Positions 1 to 7,117 of a DNA stretch of 24,733 nt are shown in pieces. The stretch's first letter is position 1, and every line of letters starts with the position of its first letter. The position numbers were made by a program, and so were the translations under genes. The notes under the pieces are model-generated. The model searched no databases. It was not told the DNA's origin and worked only from the letters and a program-made list of their open reading frames with translations. The DNA comes from Chthonomonas sp. UBA2387 (lineage in GTDB: Bacteria > Armatimonadota > Fimbriimonadia > Fimbriimonadales > Fimbriimonadaceae). The stretch is taken from positions 528 through 25,260 of the forward strand of contig DDSP01000026.1 of NCBI GenBank assembly GCA_002343445.1, read 5' to 3'.

Positions 1-809
1 AGGTGGGCCTCGTCGAAGAAGAACGCCATCTTCGGCTTGTCCAAATCGCCGACCTCGGGCAGCTCTTCGAAGAGTTCGGCCAGCAGCCACAGCAACACGG
101 TCGAATAGAGGCGCGGATTGAGGAACAGCTTGTCGGCGGCCAGCACGTGGACGACGCCTCGACCTTTGGGGTCGGTTCGGAACAGATCGCCCATTTCCAG
201 GGCGGGCTCGCCGAAGAAGCGGTCGCCGCCCTGCTGTTCGAGCACGAGCAACCGGCTCTGGATCGCGCCGACGCTGGCCGAGTTCACGTTGCCGTACTCC
301 TTGCGAAGCTCGGCGGCGTTCTCGGAGAGGAACATGAGCATCGAGCGCAAGTCGTCCAGATCGAGCAGCAGAAGGCCTTGCTCGTCCGCGATCTTGAACG
401 CGATGTTCAGCACACCTTCTTGGGCTTCGGTGAGCTCAAGCAGTCGCGAGAGCAGGATCGGCCCCATCTCGCTGATCGTGGTGCGCAGAGGGTGGCCCTG
501 CTCGCCGAACACGTCCCAGAACACGACGGGCGCGGCTTCGTAGCGGTAGTCGGTCAGCCCGATCTCTTGGGCGCGGGCTTCGAGTTTGGGCTTGCCTCCG
601 CCCGGTGCGCCGAGTCCGGCGAGGTCGCCCTTCACGTCGGCGAGGAAACACGGGACACCCATCGCGCTGAACGCCTCGGCCATCACCTGCAGGCTGACCG
701 TCTTGCCCGTGCCCGTGGCTCCGGCGATGAGTCCATGGCGGTTGGCGAAGCGGGGAAGCAGGTGAACGGCGCCCTCGGGCGAACGGCCCAGGAAGATGGG
801 GTCGGCCAT
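1..809 (-). CDS. HerA/YjgR-like ATPase (DUF853 family), C-terminal part cut by window edge
   Basis: Reading the minus strand from the ATG at 809 gives 269 codons that run off the left edge. The protein begins MADPIFLGRSPEGAVHLLPR. It has a Walker A motif, GATGTGKT, at residues 30-37 and a Walker B-like stretch, FFFDEAHL, at the window edge. Between them lies a conserved ADVKGDLAGLG segment and a GKPKLEARAQE stretch typical of the HerA-like helicase C-terminal/DUF853 (E. coli YjgR) family. Members are cytoplasmic ring-forming P-loop ATPases of about 500 residues, so roughly half is missing here. Their cellular job is poorly defined, and DNA translocation is only assumed from HerA. No Shine-Dalgarno site precedes the ATG. 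A TATAAG hexamer ends 6 nt upstream, so the transcript may be leaderless. The family call is firm and the function is not. Confidence 0.88.
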   Translation of the reverse strand, partial: MADPIFLGRSPEGAVHLLPRFANRHGLIAGATGTGKTVSLQVMAEAFSAMGVPCFLADVKGDLAGLGAPGGGKPKLEARAQEIGLTDYRYEAAPVVFWDVFGEQGHPLRTTISEMGPILLSRLLELTEAQEGVLNIAFKIADEQGLLLLDLDDLRSMLMFLSENAAELRKEYGNVNSASVGAIQSRLLVLEQQGGDRFFGEPALEMGDLFRTDPKGRGVVHVLAADKLFLNPRLYSTVLLWLLAELFEELPEVGDLDKPKMAFFFDEAH

Positions 810-821
810 GGGAGACTTATA
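810..821 (-). promoter_or_regulatory. Candidate leaderless -10 element for the HerA-like gene
   Basis: On the minus strand the hexamer TATAAG (821-816) is followed by six bases, TCTCCC, and then the ATG at 809. A start site 6-7 nt after the -10 would fall on or next to the A of the ATG. No good -35 is visible at 17 nt, and there is no Shine-Dalgarno site. Confidence 0.4.
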
Positions 822-840
822 CCCGCCGCCGCCGTTGCGG

Positions 841-846
841 TATCAT
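841..846 (+). promoter_or_regulatory. Candidate -10 box for the tRNA pair
   Basis: TATCAT matches the sigma-70 -10 consensus at 5 of 6 positions and lies 14 nt before the tRNA-Met 5' end, so transcription would start about 7 nt before the mature tRNA. The -35 region (around 818-823, TATACC) is poor. It lies back to back with the candidate HerA promoter. Confidence 0.35.
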
Positions 847-859
847 TCCTGCGCGTCGG

Positions 860-936
860 GGCGGCGTAGCTCAGTTGGTTAGAGCAAACGGTTCATACCC
901 GTTAGGTCGACAGTTCGAGTCTGTCCGCCGCTACCA
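860..936 (+). tRNA. tRNA-Met (anticodon CAT), elongator type, CCA encoded
   Basis: The cloverleaf can be drawn by hand. The acceptor stem is GGCGGCG with CGCCGCT (G-U at the first pair). The D arm is in TAGCTCAGTTGGTTAGAGC. The anticodon stem AACGG/CCGTT encloses the loop TTCATAC, and the T stem GACAG/CTGTC encloses TTCGAGT. An ACCA end follows. The paired first position and the absence of three G-C pairs at the base of the anticodon stem argue against an initiator. The acceptor stem and anticodon arm closely resemble the Bacillus elongator tRNA-Met. A lysidine-modified tRNA-Ile2 also carries CAT and cannot be fully excluded. Confidence 0.95.
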
Positions 937-971
937 CTCACCCTCGAACCGATCGGTGCGGGTAAGGTGAG
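937..971 (+). repeat. Nested inverted repeat in the tRNA-Met/tRNA-Glu spacer
   Basis: Immediately after the CCA of tRNA-Met, CTCACC (937-942) is complementary to GGTGAG (966-971). Between them sits a perfect 10-bp palindrome, ACCGATCGGT (948-957). There is no T-tract, so this is not an obvious intrinsic terminator. It could fold in a joint tRNA precursor and affect processing, or be chance. Confidence 0.4.
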
Positions 972-985
972 GTCACACACAGCAC

Positions 986-1061
986 GGCCCGGTCGTCTAG
1001 TGGTTAGGATGCCGCCCTTTCAAGGCGGAGGTCGCGGGTTCAAGTCCCGTCCGGGCTACCA
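986..1061 (+). tRNA. tRNA-Glu (anticodon TTC), CCA encoded
   Basis: The acceptor stem GGCCCGG pairs with CCGGGCT (first pair G-U). The anticodon stem CCGCC/GGCGG encloses CTTTCAA with anticodon TTC. The T stem GCGGG/CCCGT encloses TTCAAGT, followed by ACCA. It lies 49 nt after tRNA-Met on the same strand, so the two are probably co-transcribed. Its 3' end is 14 nt from the stop codon of the convergent NIF3-family gene. Confidence 0.96.
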
Positions 1062-1075
1062 CTTCTTCTTCAACC

Positions 1076-2179
1076 TCAAAACGGGCGTCCCGCGAAGCCT
1101 GGTCGAGGCTCGAAGACGGTCCACTCGACGCTCGGCACCGCTTCCTTCATGCGTTCCGCGAGCGCGACGACGCCCGGTTGCTCCGTTGCGTAATGCCCAG
1201 AACACAGGAGCGCGAACCCCTCTTCGCCGGCTTCGAGCGCCACGTGTTGCGCCACCTCGCCCGTGACGAGGCAATCCGCGCCCGACGCGCGCGCATGACG
1301 CCACTGGGAATCCGCTGCGCCGCCGACCACCGCAACCCGCTGGACCGCGCGCTCGGGGTCGCCCCAAGTCAGCGACCTCGTCCCCAGCACGTCGTCCACC
1401 TTGGCAGCGAAAGTGCGCAGGGAGGTTGGTTCGCGGAGGGTTCCGATGCGCCCGGTGGGCATAGTCGGTTCGTCGGGTAGCACGAGGAAGTCGATGGCTG
1501 GCGTCTCGTAGGGGTGGGCAGAGCAGATCGCCGCTTCGACCAAGCCCCGCATTCGGCCCGGACAGTCCATCTCGATCCGGTCTTCGTCAACCGTCTCGGG
1601 CGCGCCGCGACGACCGATCGTTGGGTTCGCATCCTCGCCCGGGACGAACGTGCCAACGCCCTGCACGACGAACGCGCATCGGTGATACGCCCCGATCACT
1701 CCCGCCCCCGCGCGAGATGCGGCGTCGATGATCTTCTGCGTCGCATCTCGCGGAGCGTTGACGACCACCTTGTAGTGGTTCTCCGATCGAGCGTCGCCCA
1801 CGGGCGAAACGTCCGTGAGACGAAGGAGACTAGCGAGAGCATCGTTCACCCCGCCGCACGCGGCATCCCAGTTCGTGTGCGCCGCGATGAACGCGATGTC
1901 GTGCCGTGCCAACGCCAAGGCCGTGCGCGAGGCGTGGTCGTGGGGCGTCAGCCGCTCTAGCGGGTGATAGAGGAGGGGATGGTGACTGAGCAGGAGTTGC
2001 GCACCCACCTGCCGCGCGTGTTCAACGGCGGCCAGCGAACGATCCAAGGACACGACAGCTCGATCTACCTTGGCCTGCGGGTCGCCGACCTGCAAGCCGA
2101 TCTTGTCGCGGGCGAACGCGAATCGTGCCGGCGCAACGTCCTCGATCGCATCCAGGACATCCTGTATCAGCACGCTCAC
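1076..2179 (-). CDS. NIF3/DUF34-family dinuclear metal-centre protein (YqfO type, with inserted domain)
   Basis: The product is 367 residues, beginning MSVLIQDVLD (GTG start). The NIF3 metal-site motifs are present: SHHPLLYHPL (His66, His67), AAHTNWDAACGGVNDAL (Asp105 region) and, near the end, CSGHYATEQPG (His329, Glu333). A middle insertion at about 130-240, with HYKVVVNAP and AAICSAHPYETPAIDF, matches the PII/CutA-like domain of the long B. subtilis YqfO form (about 370 residues), unlike short E. coli YbgI. Family members form hexameric toroids. Their reaction is not settled, and a GTP cyclohydrolase-like or repair hydrolase role has been proposed. The GTG at 2179 overlaps the upstream peptidase stop (GTGA). 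An in-frame GTG at 2173 is a possible alternative. It is the last gene of a minus-strand run. Confidence 0.9.
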   Translation of the reverse strand: MSVLIQDVLDAIEDVAPARFAFARDKIGLQVGDPQAKVDRAVVSLDRSLAAVEHARQVGAQLLLSHHPLLYHPLERLTPHDHASRTALALARHDIAFIAAHTNWDAACGGVNDALASLLRLTDVSPVGDARSENHYKVVVNAPRDATQKIIDAASRAGAGVIGAYHRCAFVVQGVGTFVPGEDANPTIGRRGAPETVDEDRIEMDCPGRMRGLVEAAICSAHPYETPAIDFLVLPDEPTMPTGRIGTLREPTSLRTFAAKVDDVLGTRSLTWGDPERAVQRVAVVGGAADSQWRHARASGADCLVTGEVAQHVALEAGEEGFALLCSGHYATEQPGVVALAERMKEAVPSVEWTVFEPRPGFAGRPF

Positions 2180-3318
2180 CGTGCGACCACCGGAATGCCG
2201 CCGATAGCTTGAACGGCGAACAGGTGATCGTCGATGTTCACGTTCTGGATGGTGGCTGTGGCAACGGCGCCCACCTCCTGGCGGCCCTGCCAAACGGGGC
2301 TGGCCGTATCGCGCCACAGAACGGCATAACGGACCCCATCGGTGGCTTGCCATCTCAATGTGGTGTGGTAACCCTGTCTCGCCACGAGCCGAACGTTTTG
2401 GGGTGGCTCGGCCGCAGTCGCCAAGGCGTTGAGCGAGGCCAGATTGGCCCGGGTGTTCTTGGCCAGGTAGGCGAAATCCATATGCTCGACCAAGTCGTTG
2501 GCGTTGTGCTGGGCCTGGGTCTCCTCGAACACTTCGCAGAAGCGGACGGCGGAGAAGCCTTCAAGGACGAAAGGTGTGTGGTCGCCTCCACGTCCGAACC
2601 GATCGCGACGATAGACGAGTTTGACGCCGAAATCGGGTCCCATCGCTTCGCGAATGGCGAATTCCAGCCAGCGGGCGAGTTCGCGACTCTGATGGCCCTC
2701 GCCATCTTCGCTGAAGATGCGGACGCGGTTGGGTTCGCTTTGGCCGTTGAAGTTCTTGCTCACGCCGATCATGTCGCTGTTGAGCATGGCGTCGAGCTTC
2801 CAGCCTTCGGCTTTCGCGCGCTTGGCCAAAGCGGTGGAGCCGAGCAGACCCTGCTCCTCCCCGGTGAAGGCGGCGAACTTGATTGTTTGGCTCCACGGTT
2901 TGCCCGCGACGAGCCGGCAAACCTCGAGCAGCATGGCGACGCCGCTGGCGTCGTCGTTCGCCCCCGGTGCTCGTCCGGTCTTGGCGTCGACCTGAAGGTT
3001 GAGCGAGTCCAGATGCGCGCCGAGCAGGATCGTGCGGTCGCTGGTTCCCTTGACCGTCGCGACCACCTGGACGGCGTCGAACGGTTCGGGAATGCGCCGA
3101 CCCTCGGCGCGGTAGGTCATCAGTTCGACTTCCACGCCCGGAATCTCGCGGAACTTCTCCGAAACCCAGGCGGCGGCTTCGCGATGCCCTTCCGACAGCG
3201 TGTTCCGCGTGTGGAACGAAGCCAACTTCTCGACCGTGGCCCTCAGGTTGGCCTCGCTGACTTGAGCGAGATCCGCGGCCCCCGAGGCCATCAGCAACGC
3301 GCATGCCCAGATCGTCAT
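2176..3318 (-). CDS. Secreted M28-family zinc aminopeptidase with C-terminal FnIII-like domain
   Basis: The product is 380 residues. The ATG at 3318 was chosen because it opens a short signal peptide, MTIWACALLMASGAADLAQ. The M28 co-catalytic di-zinc site is complete: GAHLDS (His102), GANDDASG (Asp122), FTGEEQGLLGS (general base Glu153, ligand Glu154), LNSDMIG (Asp182) and QHNANDLVEHMDF (His271). The zinc peptidase core covers about 20-300. After it, residues 305-378 look like one fibronectin III-type beta domain (NVRLVARQG, TTLRWQATDG, YAVLWRD). It probably removes N-terminal residues from peptides outside the cytoplasm, but the exact substrate is not predictable because the family also includes glutaminyl cyclases and carboxypeptidases. 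It starts 37 nt after the dihydroorotase stop and its stop overlaps the NIF3 start. No clear Shine-Dalgarno site is seen. Confidence 0.9.
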   Translation of the reverse strand: MTIWACALLMASGAADLAQVSEANLRATVEKLASFHTRNTLSEGHREAAAWVSEKFREIPGVEVELMTYRAEGRRIPEPFDAVQVVATVKGTSDRTILLGAHLDSLNLQVDAKTGRAPGANDDASGVAMLLEVCRLVAGKPWSQTIKFAAFTGEEQGLLGSTALAKRAKAEGWKLDAMLNSDMIGVSKNFNGQSEPNRVRIFSEDGEGHQSRELARWLEFAIREAMGPDFGVKLVYRRDRFGRGGDHTPFVLEGFSAVRFCEVFEETQAQHNANDLVEHMDFAYLAKNTRANLASLNALATAAEPPQNVRLVARQGYHTTLRWQATDGVRYAVLWRDTASPVWQGRQEVGAVATATIQNVNIDDHLFAVQAIGGIPVVAR

Positions 3319-3355
3319 GCTGGGATGGTTCGCACTCGTGCCGCGCGAATCCTGC

Positions 3356-4687
3356 TCAGGGCTTCCAATCGAACTCGACCATGCGCCCGGACGCCTGACC
3401 CGCGAGTTCGCCATCGCGGACCGCGAAACGCCCGCCGACCATGGTGTGGACGACTCGTCCGGTAAGCGTCATTCCCTCGAAGGGCGACCAGCCAGACTTC
3501 GACCGAATCCAAGATCGCTCGACGGTCCGCCGGGCAAGCGGGTCCACGACGGCGAGATCGGCGTCGTAACCGGGCGCGATGCGGCCCTTGTTCGCGATGC
3601 CGTACAGCGACGTAGGCCGCTCGCAGAGCATTCGGACGATGGTCTCCAAAGTCAAGCGACCCTGGGCGGCGTGGTCGAGCAGCAGCGGAAGCATCGTCTG
3701 CACGCCCGTCAGGCCGCTGGGCGACTGGGGATATGGCTTGGCTTTCTCGGGCAAAGTGTGGGGTGCGTGGTCGCTGCCGAACACGTCGAACAGCCCTTCG
3801 CTCACGGCTTGCCAGAGCGCCAGCCGGTGTTCCTCGGTGCGGATCGGCGGGTTCATCTGGGCGAGCGTGCCCAGCCTGTCATAGGCATCCGGGGCGGAAA
3901 GCGTCAGGTGCTGGGGCGTGACTTCGCAGGTGACGGGCAAACCGCTTGCCTTGGCGTTGCGAAGCATGGGAAGTTCTTGGAGGGTCGAGACGTGGAGCAC
4001 GTGGACCGGCCGACCCGTCTCGGCGCAGAGGGCGATGAGTCGCTCGGTCGCCAGTCGGGCGGCCTCCTCGTCGCGGAGGAAGGGGTGTTGTCCCGCGCCC
4101 CGAGCGGGGTCGAGCAGCGACTTTCGGGCTTCCAGCCGGAAATGGTCCTCGGCGTGGACGGGGCAGGGGCGTCTGCCGTGGCGCAGGACTTCGCGCAGGG
4201 TTTCGTCGTCGGGGACCAGCAACGTCCCTGTGGAACTGCCCATGAAGATCTTGATGCCGGGGGTGCCTGGTGCGTTTTCGAGTTCGGCGAGTTCGCCCAC
4301 GTTTTCGGCGGATGCCCCAACGAAGAACGCGTAGTTCGTCCAACTGCGGCCCTCGGCGCGCGCCAGCTTGTCTTCGAGCGCTTCGCGGGTGGTCGTCGTG
4401 GGGTTGGTGTTGGGCATCTCGAACGTGGTCGTGATGCCGCCGAACACTGCTCCAAGGCTGCCCGTCGCAAGGTCCTCTTTGTGTTCGGCCCCGGGTTCGC
4501 GGAAGTGGACCTGCGTGTCGATCCCACCGGGCATGACGACCAGGCCCGAAACGTCCACGACTTCGTCGGCGGAGCCCGCTAGCCTCGGCTCGACGCGGAC
4601 GATGCGACCGTCCTCGATCAGCACGTCGGCTTCGACTTGGCCCAGCGAGGACGCGACCTTTCCGCCCGAGAGCAACAGCGAACTCAT
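3356..4687 (-). CDS. pyrC: Dihydroorotase (amidohydrolase superfamily), with QxH in place of HxH
   Basis: The product is 443 residues, a full-length dihydroorotase. It interconverts N-carbamoyl-L-aspartate and L-dihydroorotate in pyrimidine synthesis in the cytoplasm. Substrate and metal motifs are GGIDTQVHFREPG (residues 54-66), EMPNTNP (90-96), GIKIFMGSS (144-152, Lys146 is the likely carbamylated lysine), HAED (His178), VLHVST (His232), TPQHLTL (His260) and FGSDHAPH (Asp306). The first histidine of the usual HxH metal pair is glutamine (Gln59). I recall the same IDTQVHFREPG variant in other annotated dihydroorotases, so it may mark a subfamily rather than a loss of function, but I could not check this. 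No other pyrimidine gene is in the window. Its ATG overlaps the upstream DUF418 stop as ATGA, which implies translational coupling. Confidence 0.88.
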   Translation of the reverse strand: MSSLLLSGGKVASSLGQVEADVLIEDGRIVRVEPRLAGSADEVVDVSGLVVMPGGIDTQVHFREPGAEHKEDLATGSLGAVFGGITTTFEMPNTNPTTTTREALEDKLARAEGRSWTNYAFFVGASAENVGELAELENAPGTPGIKIFMGSSTGTLLVPDDETLREVLRHGRRPCPVHAEDHFRLEARKSLLDPARGAGQHPFLRDEEAARLATERLIALCAETGRPVHVLHVSTLQELPMLRNAKASGLPVTCEVTPQHLTLSAPDAYDRLGTLAQMNPPIRTEEHRLALWQAVSEGLFDVFGSDHAPHTLPEKAKPYPQSPSGLTGVQTMLPLLLDHAAQGRLTLETIVRMLCERPTSLYGIANKGRIAPGYDADLAVVDPLARRTVERSWIRSKSGWSPFEGMTLTGRVVHTMVGGRFAVRDGELAGQASGRMVEFDWKP

Positions 4688-5883
4688 GCCGCTGATTCTG
4701 GCTCAGGAGCCCGTCGGATGGGGAAGCGACGCTTCTCCGAGAGGCTCCGCCACGCCCATTCCACGGGGCCAAGCTCGAACCGGGCGAGCCAGAAGTTGGT
4801 GAACAGCACGTTGATCGCCCACACCAACGGCACCACCGCCAGCGCCTGCAGTTCGGTGAGACGCTCGAACAAGCCGAAGCCCCACGAGTAGAAGATCGTG
4901 GTGCAGACCAAGGTCTGCAGCAGATAGTTGCTCAGCGCCATCCTGCCGACCTTGGCCACCTGCCGCGCCAGTCCGTCGGCTTTCCCGGAGGCGACCCAAC
5001 TCAGGATCAAGGCAAGGTAGCCGATCGAGAGCACCGGTCCAGCGAGCATTTCGACGTACCCCGTCGCGCCCAGAACGTTTCCGCTTTGCCAAAACATGAG
5101 TACGGCCAGATTCAGCGGCAAGCCCAAGCCGAGCCCGATCACGGCCATCTTCTTGATGGTTTGCGGATGATCTTGCGGATGGGTGAGGACGCCGTGCCTC
5201 GCCAGCAGAAAACCAATCAGAAAGAGGGCCAAGGCGCCCGGTGCCCAGAACACGTAGAACATGCTCATCATGAGCCAGACCGTGAGCCGGAAGCCAACCT
5301 GCTCGAGATAGGTTCCCTCCGAGAAGATCTTCACTTCGTCGCCGAGGAATGGCATGGGACCCGCTTCCTGACTTGGAAGGAACGCGCTTGCGAACGAGAA
5401 CAGCCCGATGATCACCGCGATGCTGCATCCGATGGTGATCAGGATGCGTTGTTTGCGCTCGCCGATCCGGGCAAGCAGGACCGTGAACAGGGCCAACCAG
5501 GCGTAGGGCCACAGGATGTCGCCGTACCAGAACAGCACCGAGTGGATCGCGCCGAGCAACCCCAGAAAGAGCACGCGTCGCAGGTACGTCCCCGGCCAGG
5601 GGCTGCCCGCCTCCCAGCGCTTCACGAACTGGAGGCAGATGCCCGCCCCGAAGAGGATGGCGAGCATCGTTCGAAACTTGCCCGAAACGAGCACGACTCC
5701 CAGGATGTCGGTCGCCCGGTCGGTGCCGGTCAGGGTGTAGGGTTGGCCGAGCATCGCTCCAAGCTCGGAGCCCGCGAACGCCGCCATGTTGGCGAGCAGG
5801 ATGCCGAAGATTGCGATGCCGCGGACCACGTCCAGCGACTCGAACCTTTCGCGTACGGACAACTCGACAAGGGGCGCGGCCAT
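4684..5883 (-). CDS. DUF418 multi-pass inner-membrane protein (YeiB-like)
   Basis: The product is 399 residues from the ATG at 5883. It opens with RFESLDVVRGIAIFGILLAN, the characteristic start of DUF418/YeiB and related DUF1624/acyltransferase-3-like membrane proteins. About nine or ten hydrophobic helices follow, for example LFLGLLGAIHSVLFWYGDIL, ILITIGCSIAVIIGLFSF and LALFLIGFLLARHG. The C-terminal DUF418 block contains KVGRMALSNYLLQTLVCTTI, FYSWGFGLFERL and FTNFWLARFELGPVEWAWRS. It sits in the cytoplasmic membrane. The family has no agreed function, and transport has been suggested. The stop codon overlaps the dihydroorotase start by 4 nt. A TACAAT box lies exactly 6 nt upstream of the ATG, so this gene may also have its own leaderless transcript. 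An upstream in-frame extension exists but lacks family similarity and was not used. Confidence 0.9.
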   Translation of the reverse strand: MAAPLVELSVRERFESLDVVRGIAIFGILLANMAAFAGSELGAMLGQPYTLTGTDRATDILGVVLVSGKFRTMLAILFGAGICLQFVKRWEAGSPWPGTYLRRVLFLGLLGAIHSVLFWYGDILWPYAWLALFTVLLARIGERKQRILITIGCSIAVIIGLFSFASAFLPSQEAGPMPFLGDEVKIFSEGTYLEQVGFRLTVWLMMSMFYVFWAPGALALFLIGFLLARHGVLTHPQDHPQTIKKMAVIGLGLGLPLNLAVLMFWQSGNVLGATGYVEMLAGPVLSIGYLALILSWVASGKADGLARQVAKVGRMALSNYLLQTLVCTTIFYSWGFGLFERLTELQALAVVPLVWAINVLFTNFWLARFELGPVEWAWRSLSEKRRFPIRRAPEPESAA

Positions 5884-5895
5884 TCGGCCATTGTA
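5884..5895 (-). promoter_or_regulatory. Candidate leaderless -10 element for the DUF418 gene
   Basis: On the minus strand TACAAT (5895-5890) matches 5 of 6 bases of the -10 consensus and is followed by six bases, GGCCGA, and the ATG. It lies in the 38-nt gap after the PAS gene. No convincing -35 is present. The geometry is the same as upstream of the HerA-like gene and the membrane protease gene. Confidence 0.4.
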
Positions 5896-5921
5896 GTGGG
5901 TCTGTTCAGCCGCAGGGGGCC

Positions 5922-7091
5922 TTAAGCCGCAATCGCGACCTCGGCGTTCGGAAGCGACAGCAGGAACTCGGTTGAGTCGCCATTCGCCACAAACCAGAAG
6001 GCCCCGTCGTGGAGGCTGGCCGCTTTCTTGACCATCAGGAAGCGTACACCGGCCACATCGTCCTGAAACCGATGGTTGGGCGACTCCAGCGTGCTGTTCA
6101 GGATGCGAGCGGCCTGGGCGGGGTCGGACTCCACGTGGACGCGAAGGGTCGCCGAATAACCCGTGTCCGAGGTCGCAAGGGTGATGCGGCCGTTGGGCGT
6201 TCGGCATTCGTAGGCCAGAGAGAGCATGGCCGTGATCGCTCCCCGGAGGGCGTTCGGGTCGCACATAACCTTTGACGAGCCCAGGCCATCCAAGTCGAGG
6301 GCGACGTCGCGCCCAACAAGGAAGTCCTTGGACGCATTGGTGCAGAGCAGGGCCAAGGAGACGCTGCGCCGCTGATCGTCGCGTTGGGGCATCATCGCGA
6401 GATCGTGGGTTGTGGACGAGAAGTCGCGCAGGTCGCGAACGATCTCTTGAACCCTGCGCAGGCTCAGTTGGGCCTCGGGCGTCTCGGCGACAAACTCGCG
6501 AAGGATGTTGAGATGGCCGTCCACCTGTGTCAGAGGGACGCGCAGGTCGTTCGCGATGGCGATGGCAAGCGTCTTGGCGTCACCGAGTGCTCGCTGGAGT
6601 TCGGCGGTCCGCGTATCGAGTTCGATTTCGAGCTGCCGCTTGAGCGCCAGAGCTTCCGCGTGACGCAGCCGGTCGTTGGTCACGTCGGAGAGGAGCATCA
6701 TGGTCTTCAGTTCGCCATCGTCGTCGAACGAATGGACCACCAACCGGAGCCAGCGAACCAACGCGCCCCCACGGCGGAGTCCGACGATGGATTCGTTCTC
6801 CCGGCCCAGTTCGACAGTGTTTCCCGCCAAGCAAGGGGTTGGCCGCAGGACCTGCGCTCCGTCTTCGTAAAGCCACTCGATCCCAAGATCGGTCAGTCGG
6901 TTTCCGATGAGTTGATCCTCGGTCCTCTCGACAAGGGTCTGGGCTGCGGGGTTCGCGTAGACGACTCGGCCCGACCCGTCTCGCACGATCAGGCCCTCTT
7001 GAGTTCGCTGCAACAGAGCCGCGAAGGTGGCTTCGCTAACGGGCGTTTTTGCCGCTCCATCGGAATGCGGTCGGCCTTGTGATCGAGTCAT
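5922..7091 (-). CDS. PAS-domain protein with degenerate histidine-kinase core (likely pseudokinase)
   Basis: The product is 389 residues with no signal peptide or membrane helix, so it is cytoplasmic. A PAS domain covers about 20-140 (EGLIVRDGSGRVVYANPAA, then LLSDVTNDR at its end). A helical coiled-coil segment covers about 141-172. A HisKA-like segment follows at about 173-240. Where a kinase has SHELRTPL, this protein reads ANDLRVPL, with Asn181 in place of the phospho-accepting histidine. The C-terminal region at about 245-385 still aligns with a HATPase fold (SSKVMCDPNALRGAI; LMVKKAASLHDGAFWF; TEFLLSLP), but the N-box asparagine and the DxGxG G1 box are missing. It is therefore unlikely to autophosphorylate, and a ligand-sensing scaffold role is possible. 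It starts 26 nt after the deacetylase gene and ends 38 nt before DUF418. No response regulator is nearby. Confidence 0.82.
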   Translation of the reverse strand: MTRSQGRPHSDGAAKTPVSEATFAALLQRTQEGLIVRDGSGRVVYANPAAQTLVERTEDQLIGNRLTDLGIEWLYEDGAQVLRPTPCLAGNTVELGRENESIVGLRRGGALVRWLRLVVHSFDDDGELKTMMLLSDVTNDRLRHAEALALKRQLEIELDTRTAELQRALGDAKTLAIAIANDLRVPLTQVDGHLNILREFVAETPEAQLSLRRVQEIVRDLRDFSSTTHDLAMMPQRDDQRRSVSLALLCTNASKDFLVGRDVALDLDGLGSSKVMCDPNALRGAITAMLSLAYECRTPNGRITLATSDTGYSATLRVHVESDPAQAARILNSTLESPNHRFQDDVAGVRFLMVKKAASLHDGAFWFVANGDSTEFLLSLPNAEVAIAA

Positions 7092-7117
7092 CTCCAGAGA
7101 CGATTATCGGTGAAGGA

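Noticed and set aside
3..869. A 288-codon plus-strand open frame at the left edge
   Set aside because: The complementary strand reads as a P-loop ATPase with Walker A and B motifs, and the plus frame runs into the tRNA-Met gene.
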